A stretch of DNA of 5,470 nucleotides, from the NCBI GenBank assembly GCA_038214135.1, contig JBBQSD010000234.1, forward strand, positions 1-5,470, in the 5' to 3' direction. This document shows positions 4,900-5,470 of the stretch, piece after piece. Each line of letters opens with the position of its first letter. Position 1 is the first letter of the stretch. The notes beneath the pieces were generated by a model, which had not been told where the DNA came from, did no database searches, and worked only from the letters and a program-made list of their open reading frames with translations. The stretch is from JANLSE01 sp038214135 (lineage in GTDB: Bacteria; Chloroflexota; Chloroflexia; Chloroflexales; Roseiflexaceae). The position numbers were made by a program, and so were the translations under genes.

Positions 4900-5470
4900 T
4901 CAATTTTTTCCGAAACGTAGTCGCTCAGTCAATGGAACGATCCACCATGCGCCATGCGCAACCATCCACCAATAGCCATTGCGTAATCGGCGGCGCATGG
5001 TATTGGATGAAACATGCTGCGTCCAGTTCGCATCACGAATAGCATCAGCCGTCGCCCGTTCGATTGCACGCTGCACAATATCGGCAGAATCGATCTGGTG
5101 TACTCGCTGGAGTTGTATAGTCTTGGCTTCGATCAGCAGCGCCTGTATCCGCTCACCCATTTGATCCAGCCGAAAATGGCTGCGAACCCGTTCGCGAGCC
5201 GCATGGCCCATCGCCGCCAAACGCGGGCGATTGCGTGCAAGATCGAGTAATACCTGTGTGTATTCCTGCTGTTCATTCGAGCTACGCGGCACCAGGACGC
5301 CACATTCCGGCGTGACCAATTCGGCCTGGCCGCCTGCTGCAACACTCACTGGCACAACCCGCATTGCCATGGCTTCGTAGATCGCCAGCGATAACCCTTC
5401 CATCCGTGATGGCAGCAGCAGCACATCGCTCAATGCCAGGAGTTCACGCATGCGTTCATTGCGCACGCTG
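4900..5470 (-). CDS. Glycosyltransferase, GT4-type, C-terminal part (5' end outside window)
   Basis: The frame stays open to the window edge; the GTG at 5466 is just an internal valine, so the start is outside. Counting from that codon, SDVLLLPSRMEGLSLAIYEAMAMRVVPVSVAAGGQAELV (13-51) is the nucleotide-sugar binding region of the GT-B fold, with the EGLSLAIYE motif (E23 and E31, the E-x7-E pair) characteristic of group 1/GT4 enzymes. GVLVP (56-60) and a helix with ARERVRSHFRLDQMGERIQALL (90-111) complete the domain. A further tail of about 75 residues ends in an aromatic, basic stretch (RRRLRNGYWWMVAHGAWWIVPLTERLRFGKN) that could lie on the membrane surface. It likely transfers a sugar to a surface polysaccharide or lipid acceptor; donor and acceptor cannot be read. 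The gene ends 330 bp before the HNH start, so it is probably a separate transcription unit. Confidence 0.9.
   Translation of the reverse strand, partial: SVRNERMRELLALSDVLLLPSRMEGLSLAIYEAMAMRVVPVSVAAGGQAELVTPECGVLVPRSSNEQQEYTQVLLDLARNRPRLAAMGHAARERVRSHFRLDQMGERIQALLIEAKTIQLQRVHQIDSADIVQRAIERATADAIRDANWTQHVSSNTMRRRLRNGYWWMVAHGAWWIVPLTERLRFGKN

Noticed and set aside
4830..5042. 70-aa plus-strand frame starting MALCSVACRVGAAYIAY
   Set aside because: Mostly antisense to the end of the glycosyltransferase; its short hydrophobic start is not supported by a ribosome binding site or any known toxin family.

Overview
The window looks like an ordinary chromosomal stretch from a free-living bacterium of moderate GC content. 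A Chloroflexota member (class Chloroflexia) is my best guess. It rests on the style of the HNH protein (N-terminus MGQRVLVLNASYEPLQ), the G/C-rich dispersed repeats with a spurious 'PLTPSPTPGRGG' type translation, and general codon use. This is recall, not a search result. There is no rRNA, tRNA, CRISPR array, transposase or phage gene.

Layout: (i) 1-618 (+) is the C-terminal part of a CHRD-domain protein. (ii) 706-3995 (+) is a probable four-gene operon: a class V PLP-dependent aminotransferase-fold enzyme (706-1884), a TIM-barrel sugar phosphate isomerase/epimerase-like protein (1881-2624, 4-nt ATGA overlap), an alpha/beta hydrolase (2629-3615, 4 nt after the previous stop) and a 104-aa small protein (3681-3995). 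(iii) 3948-4056 holds two tandem copies of a G/C-rich hairpin repeat that fill the gap between convergent genes and supply the last 15 codons of the small protein. (iv) 4063-4569 (-) is an HNH endonuclease with a TTG start. (v) 4570-4899 is a non-coding stretch with a two-stem hairpin in the likely leader of the HNH gene and a 24-bp near-palindrome. (vi) 4900-5470 (-) is the C-terminal part of a GT4-type glycosyltransferase that runs off the window.

The PLP enzyme and the TIM-barrel protein are translationally coupled and probably act on the same small-molecule pathway, but no substrate can be read from the sequence. The hydrolase has a full Ser-Asp-His set of candidates. The small protein behind it resembles, from memory, the N-terminal helical region that is fused in front of this hydrolase type in Proteobacteria. 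If correct, this is a split and order-swapped version of a known architecture, and it is the most interesting lead here. Nothing else in the window demands a new biological system. The remaining observations are the missing Asp ligand in the TIM-barrel protein, the G-quadruplex-capable repeats, the structured HNH leader, the near-palindrome and an excess of GATC.
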